A stretch of 64,000 nucleotides of DNA from Collibacillus ludicampi. Lineage in GTDB: Bacteria > Bacillota > Bacilli > Tumebacillales > BOQE01. The translations under genes and the position numbers were made by a program. Each line of letters opens with the position of its first letter. The first letter of the stretch is position 1. The stretch covers positions 3,927,424 to 3,991,423 of the forward strand of contig NZ_BOQE01000001.1 in the NCBI RefSeq assembly GCF_023705585.1. The letters run 5' to 3'. The notes beneath the pieces are model-generated. The model made no database searches. It saw only the letters and a list, made by a program, of their open reading frames with translations, and was not told the origin of the DNA. This document shows, one piece after another, positions 38,746 to 45,730 of the stretch.

Positions 38746-39663
38746 GTGCTCTTTCAACCCATAAAACCGATGTTAGCTTCCATGCAGAAGACGTTCGATC
38801 TAAGAAACCCTGAATATATATATGAACTCAAGGCGGATGGCTGGAGGTGCCTTCTACATAAGCAAGGACGAAAAATCGAAGTCTTTACTCGTCACGGGAA
38901 ACGAATCACAGAAAAATTCCCGGAATTTCAAGCTGTAGCGGATCACATAAAATCATATGAGGCGATTATCGACTGTGAGGGCGTGTGTTATCGAGATGGC
39001 CGAACCATCTTTGATGACATTAATTATCGCGGCCGCTTAACCGATCCGGCTAAAATCGCTGTTGCAAGCGAGCAAATGCCGGCAACATTAATCGCATTTG
39101 ATGTACTCTATTCGAATGGTACAGAACACATAAAAAAGGATCTGATCTCCCGAAAACAAATTCTTCAGGAAATCATTGAGCCTAGTGATGTGATCACACC
39201 AACTCTTTTCGTAGATGAGATAGGCGATTGGCTTTTGGAATGGACGAAACAAAACCATTGGGAAGGCATTGTAGCGAAACATAAACGATCACAGTATTTT
39301 TTGGATAAACGAAGCTCAGAATGGGTCAAAATCAAGAATTTCTGTACGATCGATGCAGTCATATTGGGATACCGTCTTAAACCGAATTTCGGACTCATTG
39401 TCGGACTTCATTTTCCAACTATCTCTTATAAGCCGGTTTCCACTGTGGAGTTTGGCTTTAAACCAGAGGAAAAAGAAGCTTTTTTAGGAGTCGCGAAGCA
39501 AATACACACATTCAGAGACCGAAATGGTGTACAATGGGTAGAACCATTGCTTTGTTGCGAAATTCAGTATTTGGAGCGAACAGAGAATCACAATTTACGG
39601 ATCACATCGTTTAAAAGATTTCTCCCTCACAAGAACCCGGAAGATTGTAAATGGATATCTTGA
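38746..39663 (+). CDS. ligD: ATP-dependent DNA ligase of the NHEJ (LigD ligase-domain) type
   Basis: The 305-residue protein comprises a nucleotidyltransferase and an OB-fold domain only. The active-site Lys lies in YELKADGWR, and other ligase motifs are DCEGVCYRDGRT, EGIVAKHKRS and EWVKIKNF. No polymerase or phosphoesterase domains are attached. With ku 1.7 kb away it forms a minimal two-gene NHEJ system like YkoU/YkoV but with a stripped ligase. The GTG at 38746 is favoured for its GAGGTG spacing. Confidence 0.88.
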   Translation: MLFQPIKPMLASMQKTFDLRNPEYIYELKADGWRCLLHKQGRKIEVFTRHGKRITEKFPEFQAVADHIKSYEAIIDCEGVCYRDGRTIFDDINYRGRLTDPAKIAVASEQMPATLIAFDVLYSNGTEHIKKDLISRKQILQEIIEPSDVITPTLFVDEIGDWLLEWTKQNHWEGIVAKHKRSQYFLDKRSSEWVKIKNFCTIDAVILGYRLKPNFGLIVGLHFPTISYKPVSTVEFGFKPEEKEAFLGVAKQIHTFRDRNGVQWVEPLLCCEIQYLERTENHNLRITSFKRFLPHKNPEDCKWIS

Positions 39664-39705
39664 AGTTGCCAAAGAGTGTCGTTGTTAACGCCGTAAACGT
39701 ATGAC

Positions 39706-39965
39706 GTGGTATCTCACGAAGTGATTGTGCCGGTTCATGCGCATCAGTTACGGCATACCTTTATCTCGGGGCTGGTAAACCGACATCGGATCACCGTAAA
39801 CTCTTTCAGTTTTTTTCTTCCAGTTGCGAATGGTTCGCTAATGAAACCACCAACGGTCAATTCAAGATCGAATGCAAATACCTATACCTTTGCGGTACGG
39901 ACAATTTTCGGTTAGACTTTGTAGAAGAGTACTTCCGGGAAATGACTGATAATTTAATACCCTGA
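39706..39965 (+). pseudogene. fragments including a tyrosine-recombinase motif
   Basis: A short frame holds SHEVIVPVHAHQLRHTFISGL, cut here to its key HxLRH box, the hallmark of tyrosine recombinases; the rest of the enzyme is absent. A second frame follows (ETTNGQFKIECKYLYLCGTD, then LDFVEEYFREMTDNLIP), of no known family, whose stop codon lies inside the left 27-bp inverted repeat. Confidence 0.45.
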
Positions 39966-39986
39966 GTTATTGAATGCAACACTAGT
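39960..39986 (+). repeat. left copy of a perfect 27-bp inverted repeat
   Basis: CCCTGAGTTATTGAATGCAA plus ACACTAGT matches, inverted, the sequence at 40804-40830 without a mismatch. It ends 31 bp before the DUF3050 gene. Confidence 0.95.
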
Positions 39987-40017
39987 AACACAATCAAAAT
40001 AAAGGAGATTTTCTTAT

Positions 40018-40776
40018 ATGGAGTTAAATGATTTGGAAATTATTCGTGATGAACTCCTTGCCCATCCTATGTATCAAGAAATAAATACACCAGATAGGGT
40101 ACGGGTGTTAATGAAACATCATGTATTTGCTGTCTGGGATTTCATGAGTTTACTAAAAAGACTTCAAAGATCTGTAACATCAATTTCAGTTCCTTGGTTG
40201 CCATATGAAACACCTTCATTTACCCGATTTATTAATGAGATCGTGCTTGCAGAGGAATCCGATGAAGATGGAAGAGGAGGATATGCTAGTCATTTCCAGT
40301 TATATCTTGAAGCTATGGAGGAGTCTAGGGCTGATGTAACTCCAATCAAGACCTTTCTGAATGCTATAAAAAATGGTGTAGATTACAAAAAAGCTTTAGA
40401 TAATGATGTTATTCCTTTGACTGTGGCAAAGTTTGTCACCTTTAATTTAAATTTAGCCTTAAATGGACAGGTTCATGAAGTAGCTTCTGCTTTTTTCTAC
40501 GGGAGAGAAGGTTTAATTCCTGAAATGTTTAAACTTCTAATCGATTCATTGGAAAAGGAAGGTGCTTCTAACGAAAGGCTGAATTACTATTTAAAACGAC
40601 ATATTGAATTAGACGAAGATGAGCATGGTCCTCTTGCGAAAAAACTTCTAAACGATCTGTGTGAAGGTGATCCGAAAAAACAAGAAGAAGCAATAAAAAT
40701 CTCTAAGATTTCACTACATATGAGAAAAAATCTGTGGGATGGAGTATTGAAGGAAATTCAAGACAAAGGACTTTAA
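40018..40776 (+). CDS. DUF3050 heme-oxygenase-like protein in an inverted-repeat cassette
   Basis: The 252-residue all-helical protein matches DUF3050: KHHVFAVWDFMSLLKRLQ, then VPWLPYETPSFTRFINEIVL, AEESDEDG and SHFQLYLEAM, and later HIELDEDEHG. The spread of conserved His and Glu residues matches heme-oxygenase-like diiron oxidases, but no substrate is established. AAAGGAG precedes the ATG. GC content is lower than the flanking genes, and a perfect 27-bp inverted repeat brackets it, suggesting acquisition as a unit. Confidence 0.85.
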   Translation: MELNDLEIIRDELLAHPMYQEINTPDRVRVLMKHHVFAVWDFMSLLKRLQRSVTSISVPWLPYETPSFTRFINEIVLAEESDEDGRGGYASHFQLYLEAMEESRADVTPIKTFLNAIKNGVDYKKALDNDVIPLTVAKFVTFNLNLALNGQVHEVASAFFYGREGLIPEMFKLLIDSLEKEGASNERLNYYLKRHIELDEDEHGPLAKKLLNDLCEGDPKKQEEAIKISKISLHMRKNLWDGVLKEIQDKGL

Positions 40777-40803
40777 AAACTGATGTAGCAAATGTAATCT
40801 ACT

Positions 40804-40830
40804 CACTAGTGTTGCATTCAATAACTCAGG
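40804..40830 (-). repeat. right copy of the 27-bp inverted repeat
   Basis: Perfect reverse complement of 39960-39986, 27 bp after the DUF3050 stop. The flanking bases (TTTAATA on the left, ATTCAGT on the right) show no obvious target duplication. Confidence 0.95.
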
Positions 40831-40946
40831 GATTCAGTTTTCGTTCCTAACAAATTATATGCCGATCCTCTTGACCATGAACCAAGATCGGCAAATCCCT
40901 TGCCCCTTCGAACAGGTATATCTATACCGGAAAACTTAAAATCCCC

Positions 40947-40965
40947 CTTCACTTTAAAAGTGAAG
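40947..40965 (-). terminator. hairpin at the end of the conjugation gene run
   Basis: CTTCACTTT / AAAGTGAAG, nearly loopless, lies 12 bp after the short broken frame at 40977. It probably ends the minus-strand operon. Confidence 0.5.
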
Positions 40966-40976
40966 AGGGAGAAAAA

Positions 40977-41015
40977 TTAGCTTCTCTTTAATTTTGGCGG
41001 TAGACGTTTCGGCAT
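40977..41015 (-). pseudogene. 12-codon stub of the next conjugation gene
   Basis: A GGAGG site precedes an ATG at 41015 that reads MPKRLPPKLKRS and then stops. It lies 24 bp after tcpE, where the following transfer gene would be expected. It looks like a start left over from a deletion of the downstream VirB4-like genes. Confidence 0.4.
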
Positions 41016-41039
41016 GACCTTCCCATCCTCCGTGATTTC

Positions 41040-41573
41040 TTACCACCCCGGAGACAAGCGTTTCCCCCTGTGCTGTATGATCACCTCTCCTTTTTTCACT
41101 TTCACGTGCGCTGGCACCCTCAACTCCAGCTGCGTCACCCGTCCCTTCGCTGGCAGACTGGCCACCCGACCATCTTCTACGAGAGACACCCGCGCACTCC
41201 ACGAGACCGATTCCGGTCGTCCTTTCGGATTCGGGCGAAATTCCCATCCGTCATGAACCTTTGAGCGAAACAGGTATCTCACAAAGTCATACAAATAAGC
41301 TACCACTGTCTTTCCTTCGGGATCCAGTTTACTTAACTGGTAGCCGATAATTCCGGCTACACCAAGACCCAAAAGCAAAGGACTGACAGGAATATAGTAT
41401 TTGAGGAGAGGTCCTATGATGAAAGAGCAGGGCAACCATAAGACAGCCGTGAGGATCACGGTATCCCCCGTTATCTGTACACCTCGTGGTAAGCGAATCC
41501 GCTGCCGCCCCTGACCAATCGATGACAGGGACGGACGGATACGATATAGGTTCCGATACGTACGATAGGCCAT
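41040..41573 (-). CDS. TcpE-family conjugal transfer protein
   Basis: The 177-residue protein has two membrane segments (VILTAVLWLPCSFIIGPLL and PLLLGLGVAGIIGYQL) after an N-terminal RTYRNLYRIRPSLSSI stretch. A soluble C-terminus has Arg-rich strands. This layout matches TcpE-like proteins of Gram-positive conjugative elements. It overlaps no neighbour and lies 6 bp after the TcpD-like gene. Confidence 0.7.
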   Translation of the reverse strand: MAYRTYRNLYRIRPSLSSIGQGRQRIRLPRGVQITGDTVILTAVLWLPCSFIIGPLLKYYIPVSPLLLGLGVAGIIGYQLSKLDPEGKTVVAYLYDFVRYLFRSKVHDGWEFRPNPKGRPESVSWSARVSLVEDGRVASLPAKGRVTQLELRVPAHVKVKKGEVIIQHRGKRLSPGW

Positions 41574-41579
41574 AGGTGA

Positions 41580-41852
41580 TCACTGTCCTGTTCCGGCACT
41601 GCCACCGCCGCCACCCAATTTATTGGATGCGCCGCTGAAGATCGACTTGAAGATGTTGATCAAGCTGGCGGGGTCAATAATAAACCACAGAGCAACACCA
41701 AACAGCATGAGAGTGGAAACTAATTGGGCGTATTCGTGACGGTGAAGCATTTTGAGCAATCGGCCACCCATCATAACAAACAGCAGTATAACGAAAATAC
41801 TCAGGATCAGTTTGCCCAGGTTGTCAATGGGGCCAATTCCGGTAGTTGGCAT
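41580..41852 (-). CDS. TcpD-like small membrane protein
   Basis: This 90-residue protein has two membrane helices (LILSIFVILLFVMMGGRLL; LVSTLMLFGVALWFII) and a Gly-rich tail. Size, topology and place between TcpC-like and TcpE-like genes fit TcpD, a small membrane part of the transfer channel. GAGAGGTG precedes the ATG. Confidence 0.6.
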   Translation of the reverse strand: MPTTGIGPIDNLGKLILSIFVILLFVMMGGRLLKMLHRHEYAQLVSTLMLFGVALWFIIDPASLINIFKSIFSGASNKLGGGGGSAGTGQ

Positions 41853-41865
41853 GTATCATCACCTC

Positions 41866-42453
41866 TCATTTATTAATGAAAGTTTGAATGGCAGACGGCA
41901 TCAATCGGATGATTCCGTCTGTTATAGGTCCTAGCAACGGCAACTGCGTGACATCGGGGTGCAGATACAGTGTCAGTAACCAGAAACTACACAGAGTCAT
42001 CACTCCTCTCAACAAGGTTTCGGCAAATGACTCTACAGGGATGGATAGAAACCTCGGCAACAAGCGCACCCGAATGCGTAATGGCCATAGTAATTCGACT
42101 CCTTCCTCGTTGAACAGATCTATCAGCGGGTGACTTGCATAGCCAATCCATATAGCCCAACGGATCACATCCGACACCGGTAGGAGCTGCAACACTCCCC
42201 ACAAACCAGCCAGAAGCAAAAGTGAGTGGGTCAGGGTCCGGTGTCGGATTCCCAGCCCACTTAACGCTATTGCAAGAGGCCATATCCTCTGTCCCACATA
42301 GGACTGGGGCTGATCCACGTCGGCCGCCGGTCCAGCAAAGTAGGCTCCTAATAAAGCCACGGCTGTCTGCCATGTGAGAACCGGCTGGTGCGTGTGTATT
42401 AACAATGACTCGGCACCAATGAGTGCGGCCACGTGATGAGTTTTATAAATCAT
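41866..42453 (-). CDS. YdjM-like membrane-bound metal-dependent hydrolase
   Basis: The 195-residue membrane protein has conserved His/Asp motifs: YKTHHVAALIGAE at the start, AGPAADVDQPQSYVGQ, GIRHRTLTHSLLLL, and GYASHPLIDLFNEEG. These are the marks of the YdjM (DUF457) family of putative inner-membrane metal-dependent hydrolases. In other hosts such proteins may act on phospholipids. Its role in an integrated element is unknown. GGAGGTGATGG precedes the ATG. Confidence 0.85.
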   Translation of the reverse strand: MIYKTHHVAALIGAESLLIHTHQPVLTWQTAVALLGAYFAGPAADVDQPQSYVGQRIWPLAIALSGLGIRHRTLTHSLLLLAGLWGVLQLLPVSDVIRWAIWIGYASHPLIDLFNEEGVELLWPLRIRVRLLPRFLSIPVESFAETLLRGVMTLCSFWLLTLYLHPDVTQLPLLGPITDGIIRLMPSAIQTFINK

Positions 42454-42545
42454 TCCATCACCTCCAATCCCACCCTTTAACCAGGCAACCCACCTATTCC
42501 TTGCGGAATTCCCGTCGCTTGGTCATTGTATGCGTTCCTGAACGT

Positions 42546-43100
42546 TTAGATTCGGAAGCATTCTTGTTTCCTCTCTTTTACCAGTTCAAGTACGTATGCA
42601 GCGACCTCTTCTGGAGACAGAAAGGTGGTATCCACCTGCGTTGCTTCGACTTTCATCCATTCCTGCTCCGTCTTATCCCGAAAAGTCTGCAAATCCGGTA
42701 ATGTACCATCCCGTTCCAATAGCCGTAACATGCGCTCCTCCTCCCGACACGTCAGGACAATCACAGCCATGTCCCGTTCCAATGCCCATTTCGCCTCTTC
42801 CAGCGTTCAGCCATCGTCGATGATCAGAGGGCGATTGCAGGTTCGCATCGCTGTTTCCGCATGATACAAAATGGGATTCGGGTGGAATTTTCGTAAGAAC
42901 TTTCCCGCCTGTTGCAGATATGTCCGACGGACGGATTTCGGTTCCCCATTTAGCCAGGGAAAAGCGGCTTCCACCACCCGCCGCACGGGTTCGGCCAACG
43001 AGTAACAACGATAGCCATAACGCTGTTCTATTACGCGGGCCGTGGTGGTCTTTCCAACGCCCATGGGTCCCAAAAGCATCACCGATCTTAGTGCTGCCAA
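42546..43100 (-). pseudogene. P-loop nucleotide (dNMP-type) kinase with in-frame TGA
   Basis: The frame starts MAALRSVMLLGPMGVGKTTT, a Walker A loop, and looks like a deoxynucleotide monophosphate kinase. After RPLIIDDG there is a TGA at 42809-42807. The same frame then continues without interruption (TLEEAKWALERDMAVIVLTC) to 42546. A CGA-to-TGA change would explain it. The start overlaps tcpC by 13 bp. Confidence 0.7.
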
Positions 43101-43909
43101 ACTTTCTCGACCTCCAAATGTCCTTTGTCGTCTTTCAAAAAATCCACCAGAAACTGCTCTGGCAACATCGTCTGCGTGGCTGGATCCTGGACGTTGACTA
43201 TCACCACCGCCTCATAGTGTCCCTTGCCTAGGTCATGGATGTTCAGGCTGGCTACCTGCCGGAACTGGACGAAACCGCCCATCGGTTGGATCGTTGTATT
43301 CGGAACGACCATATTCGCTAGATCCGCTGCATTCGACGAAGTCAAATAGATCCGCATGAAGTCACTGATGAACGGCTTGGCCACGTCATAGACATCCTGC
43401 GGCGCATTCTTCGCCGTCGAAGGCGGTTTTTGCCCCAGGGCCGGAGGCGGAACAATTGTTGGCGGTGCCGTGATCATCAAGGCTCCCGAGTCCGTTCGGA
43501 GCACCGGAATATTGAGCACTAGATGACGAGTCTGCAGCGCCTGACCCTCTGATACCTCACACCATTCTTCCACTGATACGACCGAGAAATTGGATGCGGG
43601 GTGAGACACTTGCTGAGCATACATCTCCCGAGGTGTCTGATTCTGCGATGGAGGCACCCAGCCTTGGAGATCAAGATCAGGCCAATACTCCTCTACGGCC
43701 TTTTTCCGTTGTTCCGCCGTCTCCCCCTTAGTCAAGGTGAGCCAGACTTTCGCAGCGTGGATCGCGATAGCTGTTTCCGCATGATCATCATGAACAACGG
43801 CTGTTTCGGATGGATTCGGTGTGGAGATCCGAGCAATCGTCCCGACTCCCCCCAAGGCCCCTAATGCCAGCAGAATCCAAAGAATTGTACTGGTCAGTTT
43901 TCGGATCAA
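43088..43909 (-). CDS. TcpC-family conjugal transfer protein
   Basis: The 273-residue protein has one N-terminal membrane helix (ILWILLALGALGGVGTIA) followed by a secreted part. The region AVEEYWPDLDLQGWVPPSQN and the C-terminal FVQFRQVASLNIHDLGKGHY match the NTF2-like domains of TcpC, a VirB8-like scaffold. The start is TTG with GGGGG upstream; that GGGGG is also the arm of a terminator-like hairpin. Confidence 0.75.
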   Translation of the reverse strand: MIRKLTSTILWILLALGALGGVGTIARISTPNPSETAVVHDDHAETAIAIHAAKVWLTLTKGETAEQRKKAVEEYWPDLDLQGWVPPSQNQTPREMYAQQVSHPASNFSVVSVEEWCEVSEGQALQTRHLVLNIPVLRTDSGALMITAPPTIVPPPALGQKPPSTAKNAPQDVYDVAKPFISDFMRIYLTSSNAADLANMVVPNTTIQPMGGFVQFRQVASLNIHDLGKGHYEAVVIVNVQDPATQTMLPEQFLVDFLKDDKGHLEVEKVWQH

Positions 43910-43917
43910 AAGAAAAA

Positions 43918-43941
43918 CCCCCTTTCACTAACAAAAGGGGG
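43918..43941 (-). terminator. terminator/attenuator hiding the tcpC ribosome binding site
   Basis: CCCCCTTT / AAAGGGGG, with an 8-nt loop, is followed on the minus strand by TTTTTCTTTTG, where the last three bases are the tcpC TTG start. The hairpin could end transcripts from the HU-amidoligase genes or sequester the tcpC ribosome binding site. Confidence 0.7.
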
Positions 43942-43954
43942 CGAGAGAAAAATT

Positions 43955-44170
43955 TTAGTATTCTTGACCCACACATCGCTTGTCTTTCACGTATTCCTTA
44001 TAAATTCGTTCAAGACCAAGACGATACAAATGGTGAAACGTATCACCTGCTACATCTACACTGATTCTAAAGCTGGTGAGTAGATTGGCGAACATACACC
44101 TTTCTACTTCACTCAGTTCAATTGTCATACACTGTGGGATCTCGTGAGCATATACACGAATATCGCTCAT
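43955..44170 (-). CDS. small hypothetical protein
   Basis: The gene encodes 71 residues beginning MSDIRVYAHEIPQCMTIELS. It has no membrane helix or known motif; a central helical part (CMFANLLTSFRISVDVAG) is mildly amphipathic. GGTGAAAAG precedes the ATG, and the gene lies 18 bp after HU in the same operon. Family not recognised. Confidence 0.55.
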   Translation of the reverse strand: MSDIRVYAHEIPQCMTIELSEVERCMFANLLTSFRISVDVAGDTFHHLYRLGLERIYKEYVKDKRCVGQEY

Positions 44171-44188
44171 TGCTTTTCACCGATGAAG

Positions 44189-44467
44189 TTAAGCCGTCTT
44201 GCAAACCTCTTTGAGTACCTTCCCAGGTTTAAAGGCAGGTACCTTGCTAGCCGGTATCTCAATCGTCTCTCCTGTCTGCGGGTTCCGGCCCGTACGCGCC
44301 GCCCGTTCCCGAATCTCGAAGGCACCAAATCCTACGAGCGTCACCTTGTCGCCCGCAGCCAGCGCTTCCGAAATGGAATCTAATGCCGCATCGACGGCTG
44401 CCGCTGCATCTTTTTTACTCAAGCCAGACTTTAGTGCCACTTTTGCAATCAAGTCTTGTTTGGTCAT
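44189..44467 (-). CDS. hup: HU-family DNA-binding protein
   Basis: This 92-residue histone-like protein has the family start [20 protein letters not shown] and the DNA-arm core [20 protein letters not shown] with GRNPQTG and a final PAFKPGK. It bends DNA as a dimer. Its start overlaps the GGCT stop by 4 bp (ATGA), so translation is coupled. An element-borne copy, not the chromosomal one. Confidence 0.95.
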   Translation of the reverse strand: MTKQDLIAKVALKSGLSKKDAAAAVDAALDSISEALAAGDKVTLVGFGAFEIRERAARTGRNPQTGETIEIPASKVPAFKPGKVLKEVCKTA

Positions 44468-44922
44468 AAAAATTCACCCATCCTTCCTAAAAGATTTTCT
44501 TTCAGTTTTCTTCGATACTCCAAACTGAGCGCCCTTGCACCTTCCCATATGAGTAACGCATATTCCCGAGATGGCGCGATCTCCACCGGGGATTTTTCGA
44601 CGACCTCATAGGTCCACGCCCACCGCCATCGGCCGCCAAGACTTTCAGGGTACACCCGGACTTTTCTTCGCCGGTAGACAAATGGTGCCCCTTCTCGTCG
44701 GTCGAGTGCGTGAAAATCACCTACCTCGTACAGTACACCTTCGACAAACTCACCCGGTTCGCGAACGATGTCGGCTACACCACCTCCCCTATATGTAGAG
44801 TACCGGGAGAACGCCAGGCGGTAGTTGCGGAGTACGGCTGTTCCAACGTATGTTGCTTGAACCCTGCTTCGGGCAAGATCCTCCTGGTTCATACAAGACC
44901 CGTAAGCAAAATACAACGACAT
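44464..44922 (-). CDS. gamma-glutamylcyclotransferase-like (GGCT/AIG2) protein
   Basis: This 152-residue protein opens [12 protein letters not shown], the GGCT substrate loop (YGSNM-type). It contains [21 protein letters not shown], where the Glu of REG is the likely catalytic acid. GGCT-fold enzymes cleave gamma-glutamyl amide bonds by forming 5-oxoproline. Earlier comparative genomics linked GGCT-like genes with amidoligases; here an amidoligase is two genes upstream. The ATG at 44922 is chosen because residues before it are not conserved in style. Confidence 0.85.
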   Translation of the reverse strand: MSLYFAYGSCMNQEDLARSRVQATYVGTAVLRNYRLAFSRYSTYRGGGVADIVREPGEFVEGVLYEVGDFHALDRREGAPFVYRRRKVRVYPESLGGRWRWAWTYEVVEKSPVEIAPSREYALLIWEGARALSLEYRRKLKENLLGRMGEFL

Positions 44923-44938
44923 GGTGGACTTCCTTTTC

Positions 44939-45658
44939 TCATTTTTGCCTCCGAAACCCAATGTACTCCTTCTTCCTATTAGAAATTGGAACCCAATCTG
45001 GTTTCCAGGTGGCAGGGTCCGGCAATTCTTCAGGCTTTACCTCGTGGTAATCTTTATACGGTGTACCATGCGTGATATACGGACAATTGTGTCCTGCGTG
45101 CTCAAAACCCAGTTCCATTTCCCAGGCAGAACAGTAGATCCATTTTCCTTCCTCGTCCTTAAAGACCTCTTCGCGAAACACGCAACCGTCACATTTCTTC
45201 TTACGTACCGGTCCTTCTCCGCTCCAGGTCGGATACTTCTCGTATACCTTAATATAACCGGCCTTGATCAGACTCGCGACGACCGTCCACGGATCCCACC
45301 CGTCCAGAATCACAGGTTCGTCGGGGTTCTGAAACTCCAACTCCCCTTCCTCATCGACCTCATCCTTGTACCGGCTTATGGCCGTGTCGTAAAACGGACC
45401 GACCCCATCGTACACCGTAGCCCGTACTCCCATCATGGCCAGGGGCCCCGCCGCGATGTCCCGCAGGCATTTCACGCCCAGGAGATAAAACGTGTGCGGA
45501 TCATCCACGTCGCTGAAATACTCGTGGATGATCAGGTCCATCAGACGGGAAGGGTTGACCGCTTCCCCTCGCCTCCCGTCAGCAAATTCAATATAGTACG
45601 GCAGGGTCGGCTCCTGCCCATCCTCCAACCAGTGTCTCCGTTCCTCGATGTTGACCAT
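44939..45658 (-). CDS. hypothetical protein with a Cys cluster, between amidoligase and GGCT genes
   Basis: The protein has 239 residues. The N-terminal half is acidic with no known fold (MVNIEERRHWLEDGQEPTLP). The C-terminal half has four Cys in the order CDGCVFREEV, IYCSAWEMELG and HNCPYITHG, which could bind zinc or an Fe-S cluster. A clear GGAGGGTTGTC site precedes the ATG, and the GGCT gene follows 16 bp later. Not recognised; its place suggests it works with the amidoligase and GGCT. Confidence 0.7.
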   Translation of the reverse strand: MVNIEERRHWLEDGQEPTLPYYIEFADGRRGEAVNPSRLMDLIIHEYFSDVDDPHTFYLLGVKCLRDIAAGPLAMMGVRATVYDGVGPFYDTAISRYKDEVDEEGELEFQNPDEPVILDGWDPWTVVASLIKAGYIKVYEKYPTWSGEGPVRKKKCDGCVFREEVFKDEEGKWIYCSAWEMELGFEHAGHNCPYITHGTPYKDYHEVKPEELPDPATWKPDWVPISNRKKEYIGFRRQK

Positions 45659-45730
45659 AAGACAACCCTCCTTTTTTACTTTCGAATACCGATTTATTTT
45701 TCTATAGTATAAAAATATGATTTTCTATTG

